The notes beneath the pieces were generated by a model that saw only the letters and a program-made list of their open reading frames with translations, was not told the DNA's origin and ran no database searches. Made by a program: the position numbers and the translations under genes. Positions 27,992 through 37,490 of a stretch of DNA of 64,000 nucleotides are shown piece by piece. The first letter of the stretch is position 1; every line of letters starts with the position of its first letter. Source of the DNA: Planctopirus ephydatiae (lineage in GTDB: Bacteria; Planctomycetota; Planctomycetia; Planctomycetales; Planctomycetaceae); the NCBI RefSeq assembly GCF_007752345.1, contig NZ_CP036299.1, positions 4,002,001-4,066,000 on the forward strand. Reading direction: 5' to 3'.

Positions 27992-28344
27992 TCAGTTCCG
28001 CAGGGCAGGCTCCCGCCTGCCGCTAGCGCCCAGTAGTACAGGGTGAAAAATCCTCGGAATGCACCACGCTTGCCGACGTTTCTCAATAGGCTGATTCCAA
28101 CGGTGAAGCAAAGTCTTCCAGTTCCTTAGGCATGCTCCCCCCTGCCTATTGCCTCCTCTCGCATGCACGGTGCATGGAGTCTTCGGAATACATCATTCTT
28201 GCACACATCACGAAGTTCGTGCATGCGCGTGCACTGCGATGGCCGATGGACGTGATACGCCGATCTCGTGGCATCGGCAGGCGGGAGCCTGCCCTAAGAG
28301 TTAACTCAGCCCCCCGCCCATCGCCTATCTGGAAGAGGACGAAG
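27992..28344. other. Repeat-filled intergenic region
   Basis: No gene; the stretch is a mosaic of GTAGGG-type palindromes. GGCAGGCTCCCGCCTGCC is at 28004-28021, a CCTCGGAATGCACC-type copy at 28036-28071, a degenerate GGCATGCTCCCCCCTGCC copy at 28128-28146, a degenerate GGTGCATGGAGT copy at 28162-28202, and a reversed GGCAGGCGGGAGCCTGCC at 28276-28293. The pair order (GCAGGC type, then GTGCAA type) repeats three times from 27578. Confidence 0.8.
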
Positions 28345-29571
28345 ATGATTCAGACGCAATGCTGCGTGGTGGGTGGCGGGCCGGCCGGCCTGATGCTGGG
28401 CTGCCTGTTGGCACGCTCAGGAGTCAAAGTCATCGTGCTGGAAAAGCATGGTGATTTCTTCCGGGATTTCCGGGGAGATACCATCCATCCTTCCACTCTC
28501 GAACTCCTCTACGAACTGGGGCAACTGGATGCGTTTCGCTCCCAGGTTCCTCACCAAGAGTACCCGAGTCTCAAGGTGGTACTCGATGGCCACGTCTTTG
28601 ATGGACCTGATTTCACCACCTTGCCGACACACTGTAAGTTCATGGCGATTGCTCCCCAGTGGGATTTTCTCAACTTCCTGGCCGAATACGCCTCGAAATT
28701 TGAGACCTTCCAACTGATGATGAACACCGAAGCGAAAGACCTCGTGTTTGAAAACGGCGAAATCGTGGGAGTGAAAGCGATCCACGATGGCGAAGAGTAT
28801 GAAATCCGTGCCGATCTGGTAGTCGCCGCCGATGGTCGCAGCTCGCGATTACGCACTCAGGCCGACTTGCACGTGCAGGAAATCGGTGTCCCCATCGACG
28901 TCCTGTGGTACCACCTGCCCAAAACCATGGAAGACCCGCAAGGCCACGTCCTCGGTCGAGTAGGCAACGGCCAGATGATGGTCACGATTGATCGTGGAGA
29001 TTACTTCCAGTGCGGCACAGTGATCGGTAAAGGCAAACTGAACCAGATTCAGGCCGATGGCCTGGAAGCTTTCCGCGAGAAGGTGGTGCAACTGGCCCCA
29101 TTTCTGGAAGAAGCCACGAAATCAATCAAAAGCTGGGATCAGGTCAAGCTCCTCTCCGTCCAGATCAATCGGCTGGATGAATGGGCCAGACCTGGCTTCC
29201 TTTGCATTGGAGATTCCGCCCACGCCATGTCGCCAGCTGGTGGCGTCGGTGTGAACATGGCCATTCAGGATGCCGTCGCGACGACCAATCTGCTAGCAGA
29301 AAAGCTTCGCGAAGGGAAAGTGACACTGGACGATCTGCATCTGGTGCAACTGCGGCGCGAGAAGCCCGTGAAGTTCATCCAGAAAATCCAGGCTTTCGCT
29401 CATGCGAAAATCTTCAACCCAAATGAAGGCTTTCGCGCAAAAGGCGTGGGCATGTGGATCTTTCGCTGGATGATCTTCTTCATGGCGAATCCCGTGCGCC
29501 GACGCATGGCCCGCATGATCGGCCTGGGCCCCTTGCCAGAACACATCGAAACAGCCGAATACCACTCATAA
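28345..29571 (+). CDS. FAD-dependent monooxygenase (PHBH/UbiH type)
   Basis: The 408-residue enzyme has the dinucleotide fold CVVGGGPAGLMLGCLLARSG at residues 7-26, the DG motif VVAADGRSSRLR and the second FAD motif GDSAHAMSPAGGVGVNMAIQDA. It belongs to the p-hydroxybenzoate hydroxylase-like family, which hydroxylates aromatic or polyketide substrates; which substrate is unknown. GGAAGAGGACGAAG gives a ribosome binding site for ATG 28345. The frame stays open upstream to 28132 only through repeat DNA. Confidence 0.88.
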   Translation: MIQTQCCVVGGGPAGLMLGCLLARSGVKVIVLEKHGDFFRDFRGDTIHPSTLELLYELGQLDAFRSQVPHQEYPSLKVVLDGHVFDGPDFTTLPTHCKFMAIAPQWDFLNFLAEYASKFETFQLMMNTEAKDLVFENGEIVGVKAIHDGEEYEIRADLVVAADGRSSRLRTQADLHVQEIGVPIDVLWYHLPKTMEDPQGHVLGRVGNGQMMVTIDRGDYFQCGTVIGKGKLNQIQADGLEAFREKVVQLAPFLEEATKSIKSWDQVKLLSVQINRLDEWARPGFLCIGDSAHAMSPAGGVGVNMAIQDAVATTNLLAEKLREGKVTLDDLHLVQLRREKPVKFIQKIQAFAHAKIFNPNEGFRAKGVGMWIFRWMIFFMANPVRRRMARMIGLGPLPEHIETAEYHS

Positions 29572-29673
29572 AGCCATGCTTCACAATCAGCCACGAGGAT
29601 CGACATGAGTCGCAGGTCACGCCTTAATGATCTGCCATCGTGAGTTCGATCAACCAGCAGCAGAGCATGGGCC

Positions 29674-30489
29674 ATGGCCACACAAACAGGAAACTCTTTG
29701 ATAGATCGGCCGATGAGCACAACCTCCCGTCCCTCTGAAGTTCTCGCAGCGAGTCCATCGAATCAGAAAACAGGCTCTCCATCGAAACCGAGAGCTTTGC
29801 CGATTCGTTATTCGACGTTCGAACTGCTGGGTTCGCTGATTCTGCTCTTTCTGGCAGCGCCATTTCTCGAACGCATGCCACAGAAAGATCTGATTGAATC
29901 CGTACTCATCACACTCGTGATGACGATGGCCATCATTGCCGTCTCGGAAAAGAAGTCTGCATTGATTGTGGCCTTATGTCTGGCCATTCCGACTCTGGTT
30001 GCCAAATGGGTCAATCACTTCTCACCCGAACTCATGGGCCAGGAAATCCATCTCGTAACGACCACGATTTTCTTTCTCTACGTGATCTCACAATTACTGA
30101 AGTACATCGTGCGGGCACCTCAGGTCGACCAGCGCGTCGTCTGCGCAGCTATCTGTGGCTATCTCATGCTAGGCATGGCCTGGATCCCGCTCTACATGCT
30201 CGCAGATGATCTCGCGATCAGTGGCGTGGCCTTCCAGTTCAGTACACCGAGCGAACCCGACCACCGGATGCATGCGTTCAATGCCCTCTACTTCAGCTTC
30301 ATCACTCTGACGACAGCCGGCTATGGCGATATCATTCCCATCTCACCACTGGCACGCATGCTGGCCATGATCGAAGCGATTACGGGCGTCTTCTACATGG
30401 CGATCCTTGTGTCGCGGCTGGTTTCCGTCTATTCGACCTTACCGCCGCATGAGCCGAAGACAGCACCCGCACATCCAGACGTAGAGTAA
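29674..30489 (+). CDS. Six-helix potassium channel family protein
   Basis: The 271 residues contain about four hydrophobic helices (residues 48-170), then the pore module ALYFSFITLTTAGYGDIIP, whose TTAGYGD is a K+ selectivity filter variant, and the final helix MIEAITGVFYMAILVSRLV. There is no RCK/TrkA-N domain after it. The protein should conduct K+ across the inner membrane. ATG 29674 is taken; an ATG at 29713 is also possible. Confidence 0.85.
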   Translation: MATQTGNSLIDRPMSTTSRPSEVLAASPSNQKTGSPSKPRALPIRYSTFELLGSLILLFLAAPFLERMPQKDLIESVLITLVMTMAIIAVSEKKSALIVALCLAIPTLVAKWVNHFSPELMGQEIHLVTTTIFFLYVISQLLKYIVRAPQVDQRVVCAAICGYLMLGMAWIPLYMLADDLAISGVAFQFSTPSEPDHRMHAFNALYFSFITLTTAGYGDIIPISPLARMLAMIEAITGVFYMAILVSRLVSVYSTLPPHEPKTAPAHPDVE

Positions 30490-30506
30490 ATCCCGGGAGA
30501 TCGAAC

Positions 30507-30624
30507 ATACGCTTTCAATGAAATCGGAGCGCTCTGTGTGCCATGCTTGCAGCCTGCCAGTGTTAATACTGGGCAAGCATGTTTTCTCACCCAACAGCTC
30601 GCTGTGATTTTCCCGGAAACGTAC
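30507..30624 (+). repeat. MITE-like element with terminal inverted repeats (copy 4)
   Basis: The element begins ATACGCTTTC and ends CGGAAACGTAC, near-perfect terminal inverted repeats, and contains ATGCTTGC (30543-30550) and GCAAGCAT (30573-30580). It aligns along its whole length with 33985-34087 but has 14 extra bases in the loop, which themselves hold CCAGT/ACTGG. Confidence 0.8.
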
Positions 30625-30793
30625 AACCACGTCACCCCAGTCATCTCAGCAATCACAGCCATCTCACACGCAGCAGCCATTGAGAAGGGGAAACTCAACG
30701 TGCCCTTCTCCCATCAGAACGGGAGCAAGGGCAATCTGTTGAAGTTGATTCAGCTCATCGACGGCCAGAATTTGCTTGAATCGCGAAAGCAGC

Positions 30794-31012
30794 TCAGGCA
30801 CCCGGTCGCATGTGAAGATATGCCGACAGCACGTCGTACAGGTCTGGGGAAATGGCCACTTCTTCGTCTTCGAAGTCGTTGAGCCACGCACGATTAAATC
30901 GTGACGCATCAGCCAGAGCACGACGGATTTCGCTCAGCCGAACAGGGACTCGGTTGTCCTGAGCCAGGCACTCGCTGTCATCACCCGTATAAAGTCGAAG
31001 TCGGTGTCGCAT
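30794..31012 (-). CDS. Small acidic conserved planctomycete protein
   Basis: The 72-residue product begins MRHRLRLYTGDDSE, has NRVPVRLSEIRRALADA in the middle and WLNDFEDEEVAISPDLYDVL near the end. I recall similar short proteins in many planctomycete genomes, but no function is known. ATG 31012 is preceded by a perfect CAAGGAGGAAT ribosome binding site, the best in this part of the window, which argues strongly that the gene is real. Confidence 0.8.
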   Translation of the reverse strand: MRHRLRLYTGDDSECLAQDNRVPVRLSEIRRALADASRFNRAWLNDFEDEEVAISPDLYDVLSAYLHMRPGA

Positions 31013-31563
31013 GATTCCTCCTTGAAAGGCAGCGACCTGATTTCCAGTAACCACTCCCGGTCACAACTCGCATCGAAATCGAACCCGAAGTTCAATCTTC
31101 CATCTGAGCTGTTTCATGTGATCGACCGGCGAGAGCCGCCGAAATCAATCAATTTGTTCCGAAAAGTGGGATCAAGCCGCAAGCGTCAGTTAATCACGGC
31201 AAGCACGCTCTTCCAGCGATGCCTGACATGAGGCTTACGCTAATCCGTCCCATGGATTTAGCGTTAGGCCAGTTGTTCAGGCAGAATCGGCAATCACTCT
31301 CCAGTGACTGCACCACGATCGGCAATTGCAGCCGAAGAACACAATTCGCCGCCAGACCCATGAGAACAATTGAAAGAATCGCTATTGTCGGTACTGTTTC
31401 GACAGACCATGGCACGCACTGGCACTTAAGTTGTTCACACGCCACGATGTGAGGACACGAAAGCGTCTGAAAAGTTTGCCCAGGCCAATCGTTGATTTGT
31501 TTCTTGAGAGACCGACTTTCCAATTTTCTGATACCACTTTCCTGATCCATCGAGACATCACGG
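31013..31563. other. Intergenic region with a stem-loop
   Basis: No gene is supported. AGGCTTACGCTAATCC (31231-31246) faces GGATTTAGCGTTAGGCC (31254-31270), a stem with one bulge and a 7-base loop. The TTACGCT core recalls the hairpin at 13221-13273. The promoter of tex probably lies in the last 100 bp. Confidence 0.55.
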
Positions 31564-33774
31564 ATGCCGTCTCCCGCACCATTAACGGATCGAATCGCTC
31601 AAGCTCTACAACTTCGACCTGCCCAGGTCGAAGCAGCCGTTCGTCTGCTCGATGAAGGGAACACCATCCCGTTCATCACCAGGTACCGCAAAGAAGCCAC
31701 CGGCAATCTCGACGAAGAGAAACTGCGGCTCATCAGCGAAGAGCTCACTTCCGGGCGTCAACTGGAAGAACGGGCATCGGCCATTACCCGCTTACTTCAG
31801 CAGCAACAGCAGCTCACGCCGGAACTGGAAGCCTCCATTCGCGGAGCGACATCTCTCAAACAACTCGAAGACCTGTATCTGCCATTTCGTCCTAAGCGAA
31901 AAACCCGGGCGACCATCGCCAGGCAGCGTGGTCTTGAACCACTGGCCACACGCATACTGCATGATGACCGGACATTGGGAGATTTGCAGCAGGCCGCGAA
32001 GAGTTTCATCTCCACCGAACAGGGGTTGAACAGCGTCGAAGAAGTTTTGAGTGGTGCTCAGGATATCATCGTCGAGTCGATCAGTGAGAACTCAGCAGTT
32101 CGCGAAGCCTGCCGACAGGTTCTCCGTCAGACAGGTCGCCTGCAATCCACGGGGATCGAAAAAGCCACACCCCAGATGCAGGCCGAGTACCGCGACTACC
32201 TCGACTTCTCCGACATGATCATGAAAATCCCGCCTCATCGGCTGCTCGCACTCAATCGAGGTGAGCGCGAAGAGGTTTTGCGCATCAAGGTTTCGTGGGA
32301 TAAACATCGCGCACAGTTTGTCACTGGCAAAATTCTCAATGTCGATGCCCGCTGCTACAACCAGTTCATGAACGAGGCGATCGCAGAAGCACTCGAACGG
32401 CATCTGCTCCCTTCGCTCGACCGGGAACTACGCAAAGATGTGACACTCAAAGCCGAGAAGCACGCGATTGATGTCTTTGCCAGAAATCTTCGCAACCTTT
32501 TGCTCCAACCTCCGTTATCACCCCAGCGGGTGCTGGCCATCGATCCTGGTTTACGAACCGGTTGTAAACTGGCTGTGCTCAACGAAACTGGCGATGTCCT
32601 CGCGCTCGATGTGGTCTACATCACCGGCAATGCCGACCGGCAACTCGAGGCACGCAACAAGATTGTCCAGCTGGTCCGCGAGCATGGCATCAAAACCATC
32701 GCGATTGGCAACGGGACTGCCTGCCGCGAAACGGAAGAACTGGTGGCACAGGCCATTCGCGATGAATTGCCCGATGTACATTACATTATTGTCAATGAGG
32801 CCGGGGCGAGCATTTACTCAGCCAGCACCATTGCCCGCGAAGAATTCCCTGAGCTGGATGCGACGGCTCGAGGGACAATTTCCATTGCCCGCCGCTTGCT
32901 GGATCCTCTCAGTGAGCTGGTCAAAATCGAGCCTCAACACTTAGGTGTAGGCATGTATCAGCACGACATCCCGCCCAAACAACTCAAGTCGGCTCTGGAT
33001 GGTGTGGTCGAATCGTGTGTGAACTATGTGGGTGTCGATCTCAATACCGCCAGTGCCTCGTTACTGCGGTATGTCTCGGGGCTGAATCAACTCCTCGCCA
33101 AGAGAATTGTCGATCGACGCAAAGTTCGTGGGCCATTTCGAAATCGGGCCGAACTGCTCGAAGTCCAGGGGATCGGCCCCACGATCTTCACTCAGGCAGC
33201 GGGCTTTTTGAAAGTCGCCGGCAGCGAACCACTGGACGGCACCTGGATTCACCCGGAAAGCTACCCAGCCACCAAAACTCTGCTGGAAAAGTTGCAGGTT
33301 CCACTCGTCGAGTTAACTGGCGAAAACTCCACCAGTCAGTGGCGAAGCCAGTTGCTGCAGCAGGCCGAACAGATCAAGCAGCAACCCGCCGAACTCGAAC
33401 GTCTGGCCAGCGATGTGCATGTCGGCATGGAAACTTTGCGCGATATCCTCGACTCGCTGCTAAGGCCCGGGCGCGATCCGCGCCTCGACCTACCCAAGCC
33501 GGTCTTTAGGCAGGACATTCTGCGATTTGAAGATCTCGCGGAAGGTGTCGAGTTGGAAGGGACCATCCTCAATGTGGTCGATTTTGGTGCCTTCGTCGAT
33601 ATTGGCCTGAAAGACAGCGCTCTGATCCACGTTTCCAAAATGTCGAATCAGTTCATTCGCAACCCGCACGAAATTGTGTCTGTAGGTGACCGCGTCACCG
33701 TCTGGGTAGCGGACATCGACAAAGAACGTCGACGGGTCGGATTGAGCCTGATTCGACCTCAACCCTCTCTGTAA
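31564..33774 (+). CDS. tex: Tex family RNA-binding transcription accessory protein
   Basis: The 736-residue length and the sequence match Tex. The N-terminal part has FITRYRKEATGNLDEEKLR. An RNase-H-like YqgF domain follows (VLAIDPGLRTGCKLAVL, IGNGTACRETE, NEAGASIYSAS), then helix-hairpin-helix elements (GPFRNRAELLEVQGIGP). A C-terminal S1 domain (GTILNVVDFGAFVDIGLKDSALIHVS) ends the protein. Tex binds RNA and associates with transcription. ATG 31564 begins just before the conserved region. Confidence 0.96.
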   Translation: MPSPAPLTDRIAQALQLRPAQVEAAVRLLDEGNTIPFITRYRKEATGNLDEEKLRLISEELTSGRQLEERASAITRLLQQQQQLTPELEASIRGATSLKQLEDLYLPFRPKRKTRATIARQRGLEPLATRILHDDRTLGDLQQAAKSFISTEQGLNSVEEVLSGAQDIIVESISENSAVREACRQVLRQTGRLQSTGIEKATPQMQAEYRDYLDFSDMIMKIPPHRLLALNRGEREEVLRIKVSWDKHRAQFVTGKILNVDARCYNQFMNEAIAEALERHLLPSLDRELRKDVTLKAEKHAIDVFARNLRNLLLQPPLSPQRVLAIDPGLRTGCKLAVLNETGDVLALDVVYITGNADRQLEARNKIVQLVREHGIKTIAIGNGTACRETEELVAQAIRDELPDVHYIIVNEAGASIYSASTIAREEFPELDATARGTISIARRLLDPLSELVKIEPQHLGVGMYQHDIPPKQLKSALDGVVESCVNYVGVDLNTASASLLRYVSGLNQLLAKRIVDRRKVRGPFRNRAELLEVQGIGPTIFTQAAGFLKVAGSEPLDGTWIHPESYPATKTLLEKLQVPLVELTGENSTSQWRSQLLQQAEQIKQQPAELERLASDVHVGMETLRDILDSLLRPGRDPRLDLPKPVFRQDILRFEDLAEGVELEGTILNVVDFGAFVDIGLKDSALIHVSKMSNQFIRNPHEIVSVGDRVTVWVADIDKERRRVGLSLIRPQPSL

Positions 33775-33984
33775 CGATCGCCATGAGCGAAAAGAGGCCC
33801 TGAGCGACCAGAGCCGAAGGTTCCATCGCTCACATCTGCGTGTTGCCAGGAGTCGATGTGATCGCTGAACGACCATCCTTTTGTCGATTTTCCGTGATCA
33901 CTCGCTGAAACCTGAGCGAAACGAAGTCGGCACACCACTTGCTTAATGTTACATCCACGTCAGCCGGGGATGAACGGGTGATTG

Positions 33985-34087
33985 ATACGCTTTCCATAAA
34001 ATAAGGGCGATCTTTGTGCCATGCTTGCAGCGCTGGGCAAGCATGTTTTCGCCACCAACAACGCGCTGTTGTTTTCTTGGAAACGTA
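33985..34087 (+). repeat. MITE-like element with terminal inverted repeats (copy 5, best preserved)
   Basis: The 103-bp element runs from ATACGCTTTCC to GGAAACGTAT; the ends are inverted repeats apart from one extra C. Inside are ATGCTTGC (34021-34028), loop AGCGCTGG and GCAAGCAT (34037-34044), then a second small palindrome AACAACGCGCTGTTGTT. It encodes nothing. The remaining spacer 33775-34199 shows no gene. Confidence 0.82.
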
Positions 34088-34199
34088 TTAGATCTCAAGC
34101 TCGCACGCCATCCCCGAATTTTAGCGAGGCTTTTCAAGGTCGCCCCGCCGAGATTTGCTCCATGACTGCTGAAATCGCACGACCCTTTTGAGGAGAAAC

Positions 34200-34520
34200 A
34201 TGATGAAGAGTTTAATGAGCGGTGCCATAGCCATAACGTTGATTGCCAGCTTGGTGGGATGCAGCGAAAGCCCGATGCAGCCGCAGGCTGATATGATCCG
34301 GCACGAAACAAAGCGTGTGGCCAACGATGTCCGCAACGATTCCAATAGTGAAGCCGAAGCGATTCGCAACCAGACGGGAAAAACCATTACCGGTGAATCG
34401 AAGTCCGGCGCAGCGGAAGACACAGCTGACTACATTGAAAAGATTGGTGAGCGGAAGGCCGACACCGTCGAGAAGGCTGGCGAAAAGAAAGCCGATCAAC
34501 TCGAAGAAATGAAGCCATAA
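34200..34520 (+). CDS. Small charged lipoprotein
   Basis: A 106-residue protein with a lipoprotein signal: a hydrophobic stretch (AIAITLIASL) and lipobox LVGC, giving a lipidated Cys near residue 21. The mature part is highly charged and probably helical, with heptad-like repeats (IGERKADTVEKAGEKKADQLEE). It resembles small surface lipoproteins in general, but I do not recognise a family. GAGGAG lies seven bases before ATG 34200, and a strong terminator follows, so it is a monocistronic unit. Confidence 0.75.
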   Translation: MMKSLMSGAIAITLIASLVGCSESPMQPQADMIRHETKRVANDVRNDSNSEAEAIRNQTGKTITGESKSGAAEDTADYIEKIGERKADTVEKAGEKKADQLEEMKP

Positions 34521-34544
34521 GCGAACCAATCTCGATAACGATAT

Positions 34545-34600
34545 CCGCCGGATGGAAAGCGAAGTTTTCAAGTTCTTCCATTCGGCGGTTTTTTCTTTTT
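34545..34600 (+). terminator. Intrinsic terminator of the lipoprotein gene
   Basis: CCGCCGGATGGAA (34545-34557) pairs with TTCCATTCGGCGG (34576-34588) with one wobble, followed by TTTTTTCTTTTTT. It lies 25 bp after the stop. Confidence 0.92.
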
Positions 34601-34751
34601 TGAACAAAGAAAACGCGGTGATCTCACCTCCAAATCGGCCCATTTTTCTATATGGATTTCAATAACTAGTGCGCATTGGGTGGCTGGGGTTGAGCGTCTT
34701 CGCGAACCCCCAGTTCTTGCCGATGATCGCCGTTTTTTGTTGGAATTCGTG

Positions 34752-37184
34752 TCAATTGGTATTGATCGTTGCTGCTACCGCATTACGGCAAGTATCAATG
34801 AGCGCTGCACGATCCACTGGCTTGGAAATATAGTAATCACAGCCGGAATCGAGGCAGCGTTTCTTGTCCCATTCCATGGCATGCGCCGTCAAGGCAATGA
34901 TGGGATGAGTGAATCCCTTCGTCCGCAATGAGCGTGCCAGGGTATAGCCATCCATTTCAGGCATCTGCATGTCGGTCACAATGAGATCAAACAGACCGAC
35001 ATTCTTCAGAGGACCTTGAATCGTTCCGTCGGATGTCATCGCTTCGAGTGCCAGTTTCCCGTTGTCGAACACAGCGACGGTCGCTCCGGCCTTGCGAAGA
35101 TGAAAAGCAATGAGTCGCTGATTATCCAATCCATCCTCAACGAGAGCGATGTTCAAACCATCCGGCGGGAGCTGTTTGACAATCTCCACCGCCGACTCAT
35201 CTTTCACCAAGAGTTTCGCGGCACTTTCAGGCTTCACATCCGTGACGACTTCCCGCGACGCTTCAGCGAGCCCAGTGGAAATGGTGAGTTGAAAGACACT
35301 CCCCTTCCCTGGCTCGCTGCTGATCGTGATGTTTCCACCCAGAAGTTGAGCCAGACTTTTGCTGATGCGCAGTCCAAGACCAGTGCCGCCAAACTTGCGC
35401 GTGGTGCTGGTATCAGCCTGCACAAACGCGCCGAAGAGTTGACTCATCTGCTGCGGAGTCATCCCGATACCAGTATCAACAACATCGATCACAATTAAGC
35501 CCGGAAAGGTATTCGCATCGGTACGCACCTTCATTGAGACTTCGCCGTTCTCTGTGAACTTGATGGCATTCCCCAGCAGATTCACGAGAATCTGCTTCAG
35601 CCGCACCGGATCCGTATTGATGATCGTGGGCAGTGGTTCCACAAGGTTCAAGCGGAGATTGATCCCCTTGCGAGTCGCCTTGAACTGCATCAGGGATTCG
35701 ACATCTTTCAGTAGATGCACCAGATCGGTGGGAATCTTCTCAACCGTCATCATGCCGGCTTCGATCTTCGAGAGATCGAGAATATCGTTGATGATCGCCA
35801 GAAGATGGTCTCCGTTGCGGCGAATCGTCTCAATGCATTCGATACGCTCAGCCGAAGTCGTCCCGGCCGGATCACTTCTTTCGGCCAGGAGTTCCGTAAA
35901 TCCCAGAATCGCGGTCATCGGCGTGCGGATTTCATGACTCATATTCGCGAGAAAATCGGTCTTGGCGTGGTTGGCCGATTCGGCGGCATTCCTGAGACGC
36001 TCCATTTCCTCAGCGTGGCGTTTGAGTTCCTCCTGATGTTGATGCTGCTCAGTGATATCACTTTCAATCGCCATAAAACCCGAGATCTCGCCACGTTCAT
36101 CACGCAGTGGATCGATTTCAATGCGAATGTAGTATTCTCGCCCGCTCTTGGAGTAGTTCACGACTTCTTCCGTGACAGGAAGCCCTTGGCGGATCGCATC
36201 ACCAATCCGTTGGATGACCTCCGGGTTGGTATTGGGACCTTGCAGAACGTCTCCCGGCTTCTTCCCCCGAAGGTCTTCAATCGTATAACCGCTGATACGG
36301 GTGAACCCTTCGTTAATCCATTCGACACGGCCCTTGCGATCGGTGATCATCACACCATTCGCCGTGCGGCGGGCGATCTCCGCCAGACGGTTCACCTCAG
36401 ATGTGCGGTTCCTCACTTGCCTTTCCAGTTCGACGGCCCTTGACTCAACCATCTCACGCAACTGACGCTCCAACCTCTTCGATGCAAAAACCTTCCTGAA
36501 CGATGCGAGATTGGTACAGAATCGCCTGGAAAAGATATTGAGTGCCAGCAGGAAGAACGCCAACAGCCGATAGGCGGGCCAGACAAACATCAGCATTGAC
36601 ATGGCATAGCCGCAGATCGCGCAGAAGAGAAAAATCGCGGCCAGATCGAACAACTGCTGATTGCGATCCTCAGCCCGCTCGTCGAAGTACGATCTCATCC
36701 AGAAAATAAAAATTCGTAGATAGGACACAATCACCGCGGCATTCAGCACCAGCAGCGCGATGATCCACGGCCAGTCACTTGTCCCCTCAGATGTGAGCAG
36801 ACAATGCGTGCGGGGCATGTAGTAGCCGCCACCGGTGAAGAAATCGACAATCGATGCACCAGTCCGCGACGGTGCATGATCGAGTCGATTGACCGGCGAT
36901 ATCGAAGAAACCGGCACACCGAAAGCAGAGGCCGGAAGCGGGCACATCTCATGGACGCTGGCCAGATGAGCCGTCTGGATAAATTTCGGACGCGATGCCA
37001 GAGGCTGCGAGTGGCTTGGATTCACGCTCGATGAGGGTAGCAGAGAATCGCGTTGAGAGTAGAGCGAGAAGGGTTGATCCCAGAGAATCAGCCCGAGAAA
37101 CGAGAGAGCAACTGCTCCCGCAATCCATCGCGGATCGCGGGCACGCCTCGAAACCTGAGGGTTGTCTGGCGGAGTAGGCGACAC
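34752..37184 (-). CDS. Hybrid sensor histidine kinase with C-terminal receiver
   Basis: The 810-residue protein has an N-terminal membrane anchor (about residues 20-40) and three further membrane helices (about 135-235). A coiled coil and a PAS/PAC domain (RISGYTIEDLRGKKPGDVLQ) come next, then HisKA with the phospho-His in MSHEIRTPM (about residue 410). The HATPase domain (NLLGNAIKFTENG, DTGIGM, GGTGLGL) follows, and a receiver domain with the phospho-Asp in IVTDMQMPEMDG ends the protein. The signal is unknown and no response regulator gene is adjacent. GTG 37184 follows GGAG. Confidence 0.93.
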   Translation of the reverse strand: MSPTPPDNPQVSRRARDPRWIAGAVALSFLGLILWDQPFSLYSQRDSLLPSSSVNPSHSQPLASRPKFIQTAHLASVHEMCPLPASAFGVPVSSISPVNRLDHAPSRTGASIVDFFTGGGYYMPRTHCLLTSEGTSDWPWIIALLVLNAAVIVSYLRIFIFWMRSYFDERAEDRNQQLFDLAAIFLFCAICGYAMSMLMFVWPAYRLLAFFLLALNIFSRRFCTNLASFRKVFASKRLERQLREMVESRAVELERQVRNRTSEVNRLAEIARRTANGVMITDRKGRVEWINEGFTRISGYTIEDLRGKKPGDVLQGPNTNPEVIQRIGDAIRQGLPVTEEVVNYSKSGREYYIRIEIDPLRDERGEISGFMAIESDITEQHQHQEELKRHAEEMERLRNAAESANHAKTDFLANMSHEIRTPMTAILGFTELLAERSDPAGTTSAERIECIETIRRNGDHLLAIINDILDLSKIEAGMMTVEKIPTDLVHLLKDVESLMQFKATRKGINLRLNLVEPLPTIINTDPVRLKQILVNLLGNAIKFTENGEVSMKVRTDANTFPGLIVIDVVDTGIGMTPQQMSQLFGAFVQADTSTTRKFGGTGLGLRISKSLAQLLGGNITISSEPGKGSVFQLTISTGLAEASREVVTDVKPESAAKLLVKDESAVEIVKQLPPDGLNIALVEDGLDNQRLIAFHLRKAGATVAVFDNGKLALEAMTSDGTIQGPLKNVGLFDLIVTDMQMPEMDGYTLARSLRTKGFTHPIIALTAHAMEWDKKRCLDSGCDYYISKPVDRAALIDTCRNAVAATINTN

Positions 37185-37490
37185 CGCACGGCTCCAGGAA
37201 ATGATCTTGCAAAGAATTCAGTCGATTTCGGCATAGCCCTTATGGAATTCTTCGCCACTGACAGACTTCCTGAATCAGTTCACCACTCTCATCATCAGCC
37301 CAAACAGTGTTTCCACCCACGCTGCAATTGGAAAAGTTGGCATTGGCGTTAGAGTCTGATCACAATCAATAACCCAACCGGTGAACGGGCCGGAGGTTGT
37401 CGTGGAAAATTCCACAACGGCTTAGTGATGCATGCCCACTCTGACTGAAAACAGACATTCTTTGAATCACCCCCGAAGGATCATCCACCG
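37185..37490. other. Intergenic region between divergent genes
   Basis: This divergent spacer should hold promoters for both the kinase and the hydrolase gene. I see no gene, repeat or clear operator. Confidence 0.4.

Noticed and set aside
28132-28344. N-terminal extension of the FAD monooxygenase
   Set aside because: The added codons fall in palindromic repeats, and the FAD fold begins right after ATG 28345, which has a good ribosome binding site.
31194-31550. Minus-strand frame of 118 codons before tex
   Set aside because: No similarity, no ribosome binding site, odd composition, and it covers a stem-loop.
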